From Clostridiales bacterium (GTDB lineage: Bacteria > Bacillota > Clostridia > Oscillospirales > Oscillospiraceae), in assembly GCA_019418525.1 (NCBI GenBank), contig DYBS01000130.1:1-6496 (forward strand): a stretch of DNA of 6,496 nt, read 5' to 3'. Shown here piece after piece: positions 1 to 4,510 of this stretch; position 1 is the first letter of the stretch, and every line of letters begins with the position of its first letter. The notes beneath the pieces were generated by a model. That model was not told where the DNA came from, ran no database searches, and saw nothing but the letters and a program-made list of their open reading frames with translations. The position numbers and the translations under genes were made by a program.

Positions 1-5
1 GTCAT
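1..5 (-). CDS. mraZ: probable start of mraZ, cut by the left edge
   Basis: Only the first five bases (ATG AC) of this candidate gene are in the window, so the protein itself cannot be seen. The call rests on what lies upstream: a sigma-A-type promoter at 66-94, three tandem 10-bp boxes at 31-60 of the kind bound by MraZ, and a purine-rich AGGTG about 8 bases before the ATG that can serve as ribosome binding site. MraZ is a DNA-binding transcription regulator encoded first in the division and cell-wall (dcw) cluster, and it represses its own promoter. Clostridial MraZ proteins commonly begin Met-Thr, which fits ATG AC. Another leftward gene is possible, and another nearby ATG (positions 25-23, or 22-20) could be the start instead. 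Confidence 0.45.
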
Positions 6-30
6 CTCCGCCTCACCTCATCATCGGTGC

Positions 31-60
31 TCCCCGTTCCTCCACTTTGCTCCACTGTGC
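31..60 (-). promoter_or_regulatory. three tandem 10-bp boxes, probable MraZ operator
   Basis: Read on the minus strand, 60 to 31 divides into three consecutive 10-mers: GCACAGTGGA, GCAAAGTGGA and GGAACGGGGA. The shared core is AGTGGA, and the third copy is degenerate (CGGGGA). Exact 10-bp spacing puts the three cores on the same face of the helix. Known MraZ operators consist of several short G-rich direct repeats at about this spacing, located between the promoter and the mraZ start codon. The boxes begin at the predicted transcription start and end about 25 bases before the probable start codon, so bound protein would block initiation. The repeat is seen directly; the identity of the binding protein is inferred. 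Confidence 0.65.
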
Positions 61-65
61 TTTTT

Positions 66-94
66 AGTATAGCGGCTCTGTTATAAAATTGCAA
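66..94 (-). promoter_or_regulatory. sigma-A-type promoter reading out of the left edge
   Basis: On the minus strand there is a -35 element TTGCAA (89-94), a 17-bp spacer and a -10 element TATACT (66-71), which matches the TATAAT consensus at five of six positions. The predicted transcription start is near 59-60, directly at the tandem boxes. It would drive the gene starting at the left edge. Confidence 0.7.
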
Positions 95-278
95 TACTTT
101 CGTCACATGTTTTTCAGAAAAAAGCCGGAGATTTTCTGGGGAAATCCCTCGATTTTGGTACAAAAACATATGTTCGATTTAAATAATATTTCGGTTATGA
201 CACTGTCTTTGATCACATGTCCTTCCCTGTTTCAAAACTATTTTCTTAAAAAATAACCGCTTTCCTTCCATTACAGGC
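95..278. other. AT-rich intergenic stretch with no gene seen
   Basis: This 184-bp stretch separates the terminator of the uvrC operon from the promoter at the left edge. It is far more AT-rich than the coding DNA, and I find no convincing reading frame in it. Small symmetric elements are present: AACATATGTT at 165-174, GACACTGTC at 199-207, and the 8-mer TCACATGT twice (103-110 and 213-220). These are short enough to arise by chance in AT-rich DNA, but they lie upstream of the promoter, where an activator or repressor could bind. Confidence 0.5.
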
Positions 279-313
279 AAAAAGGGGCCGCCGCGTTCCC
301 ACGCGGCGGCCCC
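279..313 (-). terminator. intrinsic terminator of the uvrC-rsmD-coaD operon
   Basis: A perfect 12-bp GC-only stem (GGGGCCGCCGCG at 284-295 paired with 302-313) encloses a 6-nt loop and is followed on the minus strand by five T residues (283-279). It begins 14 bases after the stop codon of the coiled-coil gene, so it most likely ends the operon transcript and insulates the promoter at the left edge. The T tract is short, but the stem is very stable. Confidence 0.9.
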
Positions 314-327
314 CGGCCATCCGGTCC

Positions 328-804
328 TCAGCGCCCGGCATTGCCGCCACCGGCGGCGGCACGGAAACGGGCTCTGGATTTTTTGATCTCGTCGTACGCC
401 TCGGCCACTGCCTCCTCCGTGCGGCGCAGGGCGTCCTCACAGTACTCGTTGGCCGCACGGCGCAGCTCCCGGCTGCGCTCCTCGGCCTGACGGACGATCT
501 CGGTGGAGCGCTGCTTGGCCTGAGCGGTCAGCTCATCCTCTGCCAGGATCTGCTTGGCCCGGTCGTCGGCCTGCTTGCGGATGAGCTCAGCCTCCCGCTT
601 GGCGGAGGCGATATACTCGGTCCGGTTGGCCAGCAGCTTCTTGGCCTCGCTCAGCTCCATGGGGAACTGGCTGCGGATCTCGTCCAGCAGATCCAGAGCC
701 TTGTCCCGCTCGATGATGCACTTCTCACTGTTGAGGGGCACGCCTTTGGCCTCGTCGATCAATTGATAGAGTAAGTCCATCAGCTCTTCCACGCCACTGG
801 CCAT
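328..804 (-). CDS. coiled-coil protein of the coaD operon, DivIVA / V-ATPase subunit H-like, function unknown
   Basis: This 158-residue protein has no signal peptide or membrane segment. Residues 1-48 form a short region (VPLNSEKCIIERDKALDLL within it). Residues about 50-146 are a nearly continuous charged helix rich in Glu, Arg, Lys and Ala, predicted to be a coiled coil. The last residues form a loose Gly/Ala tail (AAAGGGNAGR). Proteins of this kind sit directly after coaD in many Clostridia and are often annotated 'ATPase', 'V-type ATPase subunit H-like' or DivIVA-like. That resemblance comes from the helix and does not imply ATP hydrolysis, since no Walker motif is visible. The ATG shares one base with the coaD stop (TAATG) and has AGGAGG 8 bases upstream (within coaD), so translation is probably coupled to coaD. 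It is the last gene before the terminator. A scaffold or division-site role is possible but unproven. Confidence 0.85.
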   Translation of the reverse strand: MASGVEELMDLLYQLIDEAKGVPLNSEKCIIERDKALDLLDEIRSQFPMELSEAKKLLANRTEYIASAKREAELIRKQADDRAKQILAEDELTAQAKQRSTEIVRQAEERSRELRRAANEYCEDALRRTEEAVAEAYDEIKKSRARFRAAAGGGNAGR

Positions 805-1301
805 TACCCATTCCTCCTCTGTCGCATTCGTTCGTTCACATCGTCGATGATCTCCCGGGGCACGAAGTCCGAGAGATCCGCCCCATAGCGCGCCATTTCC
901 TTCACCACGCTGGAGCTGATGTAAGTATATTTCGTACTGGACGGCATGAGCATGGTGTCCAGCCGGGGGTTGAGCTTGCGGTTGAGCAGCGCCATCTGCA
1001 TCTCATTCTCGTAGTCTGACACCGCCCGCAGGCCCTTGACCAGGGTACAGGCCCGCTTCTCCCGGGCGTACTCGGCCAGCAGGGTGGTGGACCAGTCCAC
1101 CTCCACGTTGGGCAGTTTATAGACGACCTTACGGATCAACTCCGCCCGCTCCTCCGGGGTGAAGAGCCCGGTGTTGATCTTGTCGGAGTTGACCATGACG
1201 CAGACGATCAGCTTGTCGAAGCACACCGCCGCCCGCTTGATGATATTCAGATGTCCCAGGGTGATGGGGTCAAAGCTCCCGGGATAAATGGCTGTTTTCA
1301 C
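804..1301 (-). CDS. coaD: phosphopantetheine adenylyltransferase (CoaD)
   Basis: CoaD carries out the penultimate step of coenzyme A synthesis: it transfers AMP from ATP to 4'-phosphopantetheine, giving dephospho-CoA and pyrophosphate in the cytoplasm. The 165 residues match the usual length (about 160) of this nucleotidyltransferase family. Visible hallmarks are PGSFDP (7-12), the ATP-binding TLGHLNII (14-21, with the GH pair of the T/HxGH motif), the substrate-binding KGLRAVSDYENE (89-100) and ISSSVVKE (128-135). The start is a GTG, supported by AGGAGG 5 bases upstream and by the PGSFDP motif falling at its normal distance from the N-terminus. It follows rsmD by 24 bp, as in many Firmicutes, and its TAA overlaps the ATG of the coiled-coil gene by one base. 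All key motifs are intact. Confidence 0.97.
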   Translation of the reverse strand: MKTAIYPGSFDPITLGHLNIIKRAAVCFDKLIVCVMVNSDKINTGLFTPEERAELIRKVVYKLPNVEVDWSTTLLAEYAREKRACTLVKGLRAVSDYENEMQMALLNRKLNPRLDTMLMPSSTKYTYISSSVVKEMARYGADLSDFVPREIIDDVNERMRQRRNG

Positions 1302-1325
1302 CGCTACCTCCTCCCCGCGCGCCGG

Positions 1326-1871
1326 TCACAGACCGCGCCGGTACAGGGTGATCTTGATCTTGCCGTAGCGGTACTCCCGCCCTTTCCGATAGGGCTCAGG
1401 CAGGTCGGGGAGCACCGTCTCTGCGGCACTTTCGCAGACCATTATACCATTTTCCGTCAGGATGTCAATTGCAGCCGCCCGCTCCAGGGCTTTTTCCAGC
1501 AGTCCCGAGGCGTAAGGTGGGTCCAGGAACATGAGGTCAAACTTCTCTCCGCAGCCGGCCAGGAAGGAGAGGGAATCCCCCTGCACCACCCGGGCCCGGT
1601 CGGCCAGCCGGGTGACCTTCAGGTTCTCCTGGATGAGGGCGGCGGCGTCCTTCCGCAGGTCCACGAAGGTGCATTTCGCCGCCCCCCGGGACAGGGCCTC
1701 GATGCCCAGCTGGCCGGTGCCGCCGAACAGGTCCAGCACCTTCCGGCCCTCGATGTCAAACTGGACGATGTTGAAGATGGACTCCTTCACTTTATCCGTG
1801 GTGGGCCGGGTCTCCATGCCGGACAGCTCCTTGAGCCGCCGCCCCCGGGCTTCTCCCGAAATAACGCGCAT
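1326..1871 (-). CDS. rsmD: 16S rRNA (guanine(966)-N(2))-methyltransferase RsmD
   Basis: RsmD uses S-adenosylmethionine to methylate N2 of G966 (E. coli numbering) in 16S rRNA during assembly of the small ribosomal subunit. The 181 residues form a single Rossmann-type methyltransferase domain. They show the family N-terminus MRVISGEARGRRL, the segment TRPTTDKVKESIFNI (21-35), the SAM-binding motif I VLDLFGGTGQLGIEA (45-59), an acidic residue for the ribose of SAM in FVDL (69-72), and the catalytic DPPY (117-120) typical of N2-guanine and N6-adenine methylases. The ATG has AGGAGG 8 bases upstream, immediately after the TAA of uvrC, 14 bp in all between the genes. The rsmD-coaD pairing is widespread in bacteria and supports the assignment. 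No missing motif or frameshift is seen. Confidence 0.96.
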   Translation of the reverse strand: MRVISGEARGRRLKELSGMETRPTTDKVKESIFNIVQFDIEGRKVLDLFGGTGQLGIEALSRGAAKCTFVDLRKDAAALIQENLKVTRLADRARVVQGDSLSFLAGCGEKFDLMFLDPPYASGLLEKALERAAAIDILTENGIMVCESAAETVLPDLPEPYRKGREYRYGKIKITLYRRGL

Positions 1872-1885
1872 GGCGTGTTCCTCCT

Positions 1886-3727
1886 TTATGGCTCCACTCC
1901 GGGCTTTTCTCCGGAGCGGAAAAAGTCATAGACCGCTTTAGCGGTGTTCTTGGGCACCGCCTCCTCCAGCTCCTCCAGAGAGGCGGCCTTAATGTTCTTG
2001 ATGCTCTTGAAATGCCTTAAAAGCTCGGTGCGCCGCTTCTCCCCCACCCCGGGGATCTGGTCCAGCGTGGAGCCCTGGACCCGCTTGGTGCGCTGAAGGC
2101 GGTTGAACTCGATGGCGAAGCGGTGGGTCTCCTCCTGGATCTGACCGATGAAGGAGAAGATGGCCGGGTTGCCCTGAATGCCGATCTCCTCCCCCGCCGC
2201 CGTCACCAGGGCACGGGTGCGGTGGCGGTCGTCCTTCACCATGCCGAACACCGGGATGGTGAGTCCCAGCTCGTTCAGCACCTTCACCGCCACCCGGGCG
2301 TGGGTGGTGCCGCCGTCGATGAGCAGCACGTCCGGCTTGTCGCTGAATTTCTCGTCCCCGTCCAGGTAGCGCCGAAAACGCCGGGTGAGGACCTGTTCCA
2401 TGGAGGCGTAGTCGTCGGCGTGGACCAGATCCTTGAGCTTGAAGTGGCGGTAGTCCCGCTTGAGGGGCCTGCCGTCCACGAACACCGTCATAGAGGCCAC
2501 GATGTCATCGTCTCCGGTATTAGAGATGTCATAGGCCTCGATGCGCCGGGGCGGCGCAGGCAGGTCCAGGAGCTTGCCCAGCAGCTCCATGCGCTTGTTC
2601 TGCCGCTCCTCCCGGGTGGTGGCCCGGACCACCTCCTCCACGGCGTTCTTGTCCGCCAGACGGATGAGGTCCATCTTGGCCCCCCGCTGGGGCGTGATGA
2701 GATTGACCCGCCGCCCCGCCTGCTCGGAGAGGAGCCGGGTGATGGGAACCTCGTCCTCCAGCTCGCAGGGGAGCAGAATCTGTTTGGGCAGGTTCCCCCG
2801 CCCGCCGTAGAATCCCCGCACCAGAGCGGAGACCACCTCGCCGGTCTCCTCCTCCATGGGGGTCTCCAGCAGAGTCCAGTCCTTGGCGGCCAGCTCTCCG
2901 TCGGCGTAGTGGAGGACCACAAAGCAGCTCTTGGCCTCTCCCCGGTGGAAGCCCACCACGTCGGTGTCGGCCAGGGAGGCGGCCACCACCTTCTGCCGCT
3001 TGCCCAGCAGCTCGATGGCCTTGTACCGGTCCCGCAGCTCCGCCGCCCGCTCAAAACGCAGCTCCTCGGCGGCCTGCTCCATCTCGGCCTTGATCTCGTC
3101 CCCCACCTCCTGGAACTTGCCCTCCAGGAGCCGCACGGCCTGCTCGATAGCCTCCCCGTAGCGGGATTGGTCCATGTCCTTCCGACAGTAGCCGTCGCAC
3201 TTGCCCATGTGGTAGTTGAGGCAGGGCCGCCCCTTCCCGATGTCCCGGGGGAACACCCGGGAGCAGGATGGCAGGCGCAGCGCTGCCAGCAGCGCGTCGA
3301 TGATGGCCTGGCTGGCTCCGCGGCTGCCGTAGGGCCCGAAGTAGCGGGCCCCGTCGTCCTCGGCCCGGTTAGCCAGGGAGAAATGAGGATAGGGGGACTT
3401 CACATCCAAGCGGATATAGGGGTAGCCCTTGTCATCCTTCAGCAGGATGTTGTAGTGGGGCTGGTGGCGCTTGATGAGGGAGCTCTCCAGCACCAGGGCC
3501 TCGAACTCCGAGTCGGCCACGATCACGTCGAAGTGGTCGATCTGGCTCACCATAGCCCGGGTCTTTTCGGTGTGGGAGGCCAGGTTAGCAAAGTACTGGC
3601 TGACCCGGTTTTTCAGGGCCTTGGCCTTGCCCACATAGATGACCGTATTCTTGGCATCCTGCATAATATACACGCCCGGCTTCAGCGGCAGGGCATGGGC
3701 TTTTTCTTTCAGTTCTTCAAAGGTCAT
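1886..3727 (-). CDS. uvrC: excinuclease ABC subunit C (UvrC)
   Basis: UvrC makes both incisions in nucleotide excision repair, 3' and then 5' of the lesion, after UvrA and UvrB have located it. The 613 residues are the normal length. In order: a GIY-YIG nuclease domain (about 14-95, with GVY at 18-20 and IYVGKAK at 30-36) for the 3' cut; four cysteines at 155, 169, 177 and 181, in the pattern reported to bind an iron-sulfur cluster in UvrC; a UVR motif (about 205-240) that contacts UvrB; an RNase H-like nuclease (about 393-545) for the 5' cut, with Asp400 (YDISN), Asp471 (LLIDGG) and probably His535 (THRFAIEF) as catalytic residues; and helix-hairpin-helix DNA binding (about 555-610, IPGVGEKRR). 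The ATG gives the normal family N-terminus, but the best AGGAGG lies 16 bases away. It is the first gene of the operon. No clear promoter was found upstream. Confidence 0.98.
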   Translation of the reverse strand: MTFEELKEKAHALPLKPGVYIMQDAKNTVIYVGKAKALKNRVSQYFANLASHTEKTRAMVSQIDHFDVIVADSEFEALVLESSLIKRHQPHYNILLKDDKGYPYIRLDVKSPYPHFSLANRAEDDGARYFGPYGSRGASQAIIDALLAALRLPSCSRVFPRDIGKGRPCLNYHMGKCDGYCRKDMDQSRYGEAIEQAVRLLEGKFQEVGDEIKAEMEQAAEELRFERAAELRDRYKAIELLGKRQKVVAASLADTDVVGFHRGEAKSCFVVLHYADGELAAKDWTLLETPMEEETGEVVSALVRGFYGGRGNLPKQILLPCELEDEVPITRLLSEQAGRRVNLITPQRGAKMDLIRLADKNAVEEVVRATTREERQNKRMELLGKLLDLPAPPRRIEAYDISNTGDDDIVASMTVFVDGRPLKRDYRHFKLKDLVHADDYASMEQVLTRRFRRYLDGDEKFSDKPDVLLIDGGTTHARVAVKVLNELGLTIPVFGMVKDDRHRTRALVTAAGEEIGIQGNPAIFSFIGQIQEETHRFAIEFNRLQRTKRVQGSTLDQIPGVGEKRRTELLRHFKSIKNIKAASLEELEEAVPKNTAKAVYDFFRSGEKPGVEP

Positions 3728-3742
3728 AGCAGAAACAGTATG

Positions 3743-3750
3743 CCCTCCTT
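3743..3750 (-). promoter_or_regulatory. ribosome binding site of uvrC, unusually distant
   Basis: A strong AAGGAGGG lies on the minus strand upstream of uvrC, but the core AGGAGG (3749-3744) is separated from the ATG by 16 bases, against 5 to 8 bases for the other genes in this window. There is no ATG, GTG or TTG in frame between the two. Moving the start further upstream would add residues foreign to UvrC, so the spacing appears real and may lower translation of uvrC. Confidence 0.6.
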
Positions 3751-3775
3751 TTTTCCAAAGTCAGTGTGCTGCACG

Positions 3776-3798
3776 GGCCGCCTGCTCGGTGGGCGGCC
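3776..3798 (-). repeat. inverted repeat in the uvrC leader
   Basis: Seven-base arms GGCCGCC (3776-3782) and GGCGGCC (3792-3798) enclose 9 bases. The right arm also takes part in a second possible hairpin, GGCC (3795-3798) with GGCC (3802-3805) around a 3-base loop. The two structures exclude each other. Both lie just upstream of the uvrC ribosome binding site and would be in the mRNA leader if transcription starts upstream of them. There is no T tract, so it is not a terminator. Confidence 0.55.
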
Positions 3799-3924
3799 TT
3801 CGGCCACCTGGTTTTGCCGGCAGTACAACAGGCCGTTCATAGGCAACGAGCTTGGTCTTTGCTCCACCGGACTTCTGAAATTCTGCCGCAGTGGAAGATA
3901 AGCCGGGGTGCGCCTTGGGGGAGT

Positions 3925-3949
3925 CCAGAGGGGGGTATCCCCCCTCTGG
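3925..3949. repeat. perfect GC-rich hairpin with 11-bp arms
   Basis: CCAGAGGGGGG (3925-3935) is followed by a 3-base loop (TAT) and its exact complement (3939-3949). The stem is very stable on either strand. Neither side carries a run of four or more T residues (the plus side continues GCTTTCTTTCC), so it is not a canonical terminator, although it could stall polymerase or protect RNA ends. Confidence 0.8.
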
Positions 3950-3960
3950 GCTTTCTTTCC

Positions 3961-3988
3961 CACCGCTTTCTTTGCAAAGAAAGCGGTG
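3961..3988. repeat. perfect 28-bp palindrome
   Basis: The 14-mer CACCGCTTTCTTTG (3961-3974) is followed at once by its exact reverse complement (3975-3988), with no spacer. Such a long uninterrupted palindrome in non-coding DNA is unlikely by chance. It could be the core of a dispersed palindromic repeat, a binding site for a dimeric protein, or the mark of a small non-autonomous element. No target-site duplication or transposase is visible. Confidence 0.85.
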
Positions 3989-4000
3989 CCCTGTCCGGGC

Positions 4001-4027
4001 AGGACGCCCGCGCGGCGAGCGCGTCCT
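4001..4027. repeat. inverted repeat with 7-bp arms
   Basis: AGGACGC (4001-4007) pairs with GCGTCCT (4021-4027) around a 13-base GC-only loop that can itself fold. An overlapping alternative pairs CCTG (3990-3993) with CAGG (4000-4003). It lies 12 bp from the 28-bp palindrome and looks like part of the same structured block. Confidence 0.55.
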
Positions 4028-4066
4028 CACCGGCTCCCCGGATCACAAGGCTTTTACCCTTAAATC

Positions 4067-4098
4067 AAAAAAAGCGCCGCACTCGGCGGCGCTTTTTT
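4067..4098 (-). terminator. intrinsic terminator of ptsH, symmetric in both directions
   Basis: A 7-bp stem of GCGCCGC (4074-4080) and GCGGCGC (4086-4092) around a 5-base loop is flanked by seven A residues on one side and six T residues on the other. Read on the minus strand it begins 18 bases after the ptsH stop and ends in seven T residues, a textbook terminator. Because both flanks are suitable, it could also stop any transcript arriving on the plus strand. Confidence 0.93.
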
Positions 4099-4110
4099 CT
4101 CGGCGTAACA

Positions 4111-4374
4111 TTACTCGGCGAAGTTGGAGCTGATGAGCTCGATGAGGCCGTCAATGGCCTCCTTCTCGTCGGGACCGTCGGCGATCAGGTTGATGGAAGT
4201 GCCCTTCACGATGCCCAGGGAGAGCACGCCCAGCAGACTCTTGGCATTCACTCTCCGCTCATCCTTTTCCACCCAGATAGAGCTCTTGAACTCATTGGCC
4301 TTCTGGATAAAGAAAGTCGCCGGACGCGCGTGCAGACCGACCTGGTTATTCACCATTGCCTCTTTCATGTACAT
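4111..4374 (-). CDS. ptsH: HPr, phosphocarrier protein of the sugar phosphotransferase system
   Basis: HPr passes phosphate from enzyme I (on His15) to the sugar-specific EIIA proteins. In Firmicutes it is also phosphorylated on Ser46 by HPr kinase, and the product acts with CcpA in carbon catabolite repression. The 87 residues match the family (about 88). GLHARP places the active His exactly at position 15, with Arg17 beside it, and NAKSLLGVLSLGI places Ser at 46, with Leu47-Leu48 where B. subtilis has Ile-Met. Having His15 separates it from Crh, which lacks that histidine. This start, rather than the ATG two codons later, is supported by GGGGAGG 7 bases upstream and by the correct numbering of both residues. 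It has its own promoter and terminator, and no ptsI is beside it. A second HPr elsewhere in the genome is possible, so the symbol is slightly less certain than the family. Confidence 0.93.
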   Translation of the reverse strand: MYMKEAMVNNQVGLHARPATFFIQKANEFKSSIWVEKDERRVNAKSLLGVLSLGIVKGTSINLIADGPDEKEAIDGLIELISSNFAE

Positions 4375-4416
4375 AGCGTTTCCTCCCCTAATATGCCTAG
4401 CATATTTTCAACTATA

Positions 4417-4445
4417 AGAATACCAAATTTGTCCCAAATCGTCAA
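4417..4445 (-). promoter_or_regulatory. sigma-A-type promoter of ptsH
   Basis: On the minus strand TTGACG (4445-4440, five of six matches to TTGACA) is followed by a 17-bp spacer and TATTCT (4422-4417, four of six matches to TATAAT). The predicted start near 4410 gives a leader of about 35 bases containing the ptsH ribosome binding site. The AT-rich setting and optimal spacing make this a good call, and it implies that ptsH can be expressed independently of mutS2. Confidence 0.75.
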
Positions 4446-4463
4446 TCCCAATTTGCACAAATT
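4427..4463. promoter_or_regulatory. pair of related dyads at the ptsH promoter, possible operators
   Basis: Two small inverted repeats share the half-site ATTTG/CAAAT. One, ATTTG-TCC-CAAAT (4427-4439), lies inside the -35/-10 spacer. The other, AATTTG-CA-CAAATT (4450-4463), lies just upstream of the -35 element. Their centres are about 23 bp apart, close to two helical turns. A dimeric regulator bound to both would cover the promoter. The bases are AT-rich and the arms short, so chance cannot be excluded, and I do not recognise the motif of a known regulator. Confidence 0.4.
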
Positions 4464-4510
4464 CCTGTGCCGACCTCTGGTCGTTTCGCCGAAGTGTACC
4501 GCGGCGCGGT
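4455..4510 (-). other. weak hairpins after mutS2, no clear terminator
   Basis: Three short inverted repeats follow the mutS2 stop codon: ACCGC/GCGGT (4498-4510, reaching the stop), CGACC/GGTCG (4471-4483) and GCACA/TGTGC (4455-4470). None is followed by a T tract on the minus strand. mutS2 transcripts may therefore read through into ptsH or end by another mechanism such as Rho. Confidence 0.35.

Larger units (their letters stand above)
3728..4066. other. hairpin-rich intergenic block with no credible gene
   Basis: These 339 bp lie between the ptsH terminator and uvrC. The reading frames across it overlap one another, are rich in Arg, Pro and Gly, and partly translate the palindromes, so I call none as a gene. 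It holds at least four inverted repeats (3776-3798, 3925-3949, 3961-3988 and 4001-4027), and the last three stand almost side by side. The block from about 3915 to 4050 has the character of a dispersed intergenic repeat rather than a unique leader, though only one copy is in the window. Any promoter for the uvrC operon should be here, but I see no convincing -35/-10 pair on the minus strand. Confidence 0.6.

Noticed and set aside
103..220. TCACATGT occurring twice (103-110 and 213-220) with AACATATGTT between, as an operator array
   Set aside because: The repeats are 8 bases in AT-rich DNA, 110 bp apart, and not arranged at helical spacing to each other or to the promoter. They are too weak to call.
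3857..3867. An exact 11-base match between the uvrC leader (CTTTGCTCCAC) and the tandem boxes at 45-55
   Set aside because: Only one box core is present here, without the 10-bp tandem array that defines the operator-like region, so a second MraZ site cannot be supported.
2123..3901. A 592-codon open frame on the plus strand opposite uvrC
   Set aside because: It is the antisense shadow of uvrC in GC-rich DNA. Its product is dominated by Val, Leu, Gly, Gln and His in low-complexity runs with no recognisable domain, while uvrC shows every family motif.
3925..3988. The GC hairpin and palindrome as intrinsic terminators
   Set aside because: Neither is followed by a proper T tract on either strand, and ptsH already has a textbook terminator at 4067-4098.
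3724..4046. Three overlapping minus-strand frames (79, 89 and 69 codons) before uvrC, one ending with an ATGA overlap with uvrC
   Set aside because: They lie in different frames over the same DNA, are rich in Arg, Pro and Gly, translate the palindromes and have no recognisable domain. I treat the region as non-coding, though the ATGA overlap is recorded as a finding.
3891..4133. An 80-codon plus-strand frame covering the palindromes and the ptsH terminator
   Set aside because: It runs through the 28-bp palindrome and the terminator stem and into the end of ptsH. It has no known domain and no clear ribosome binding site.
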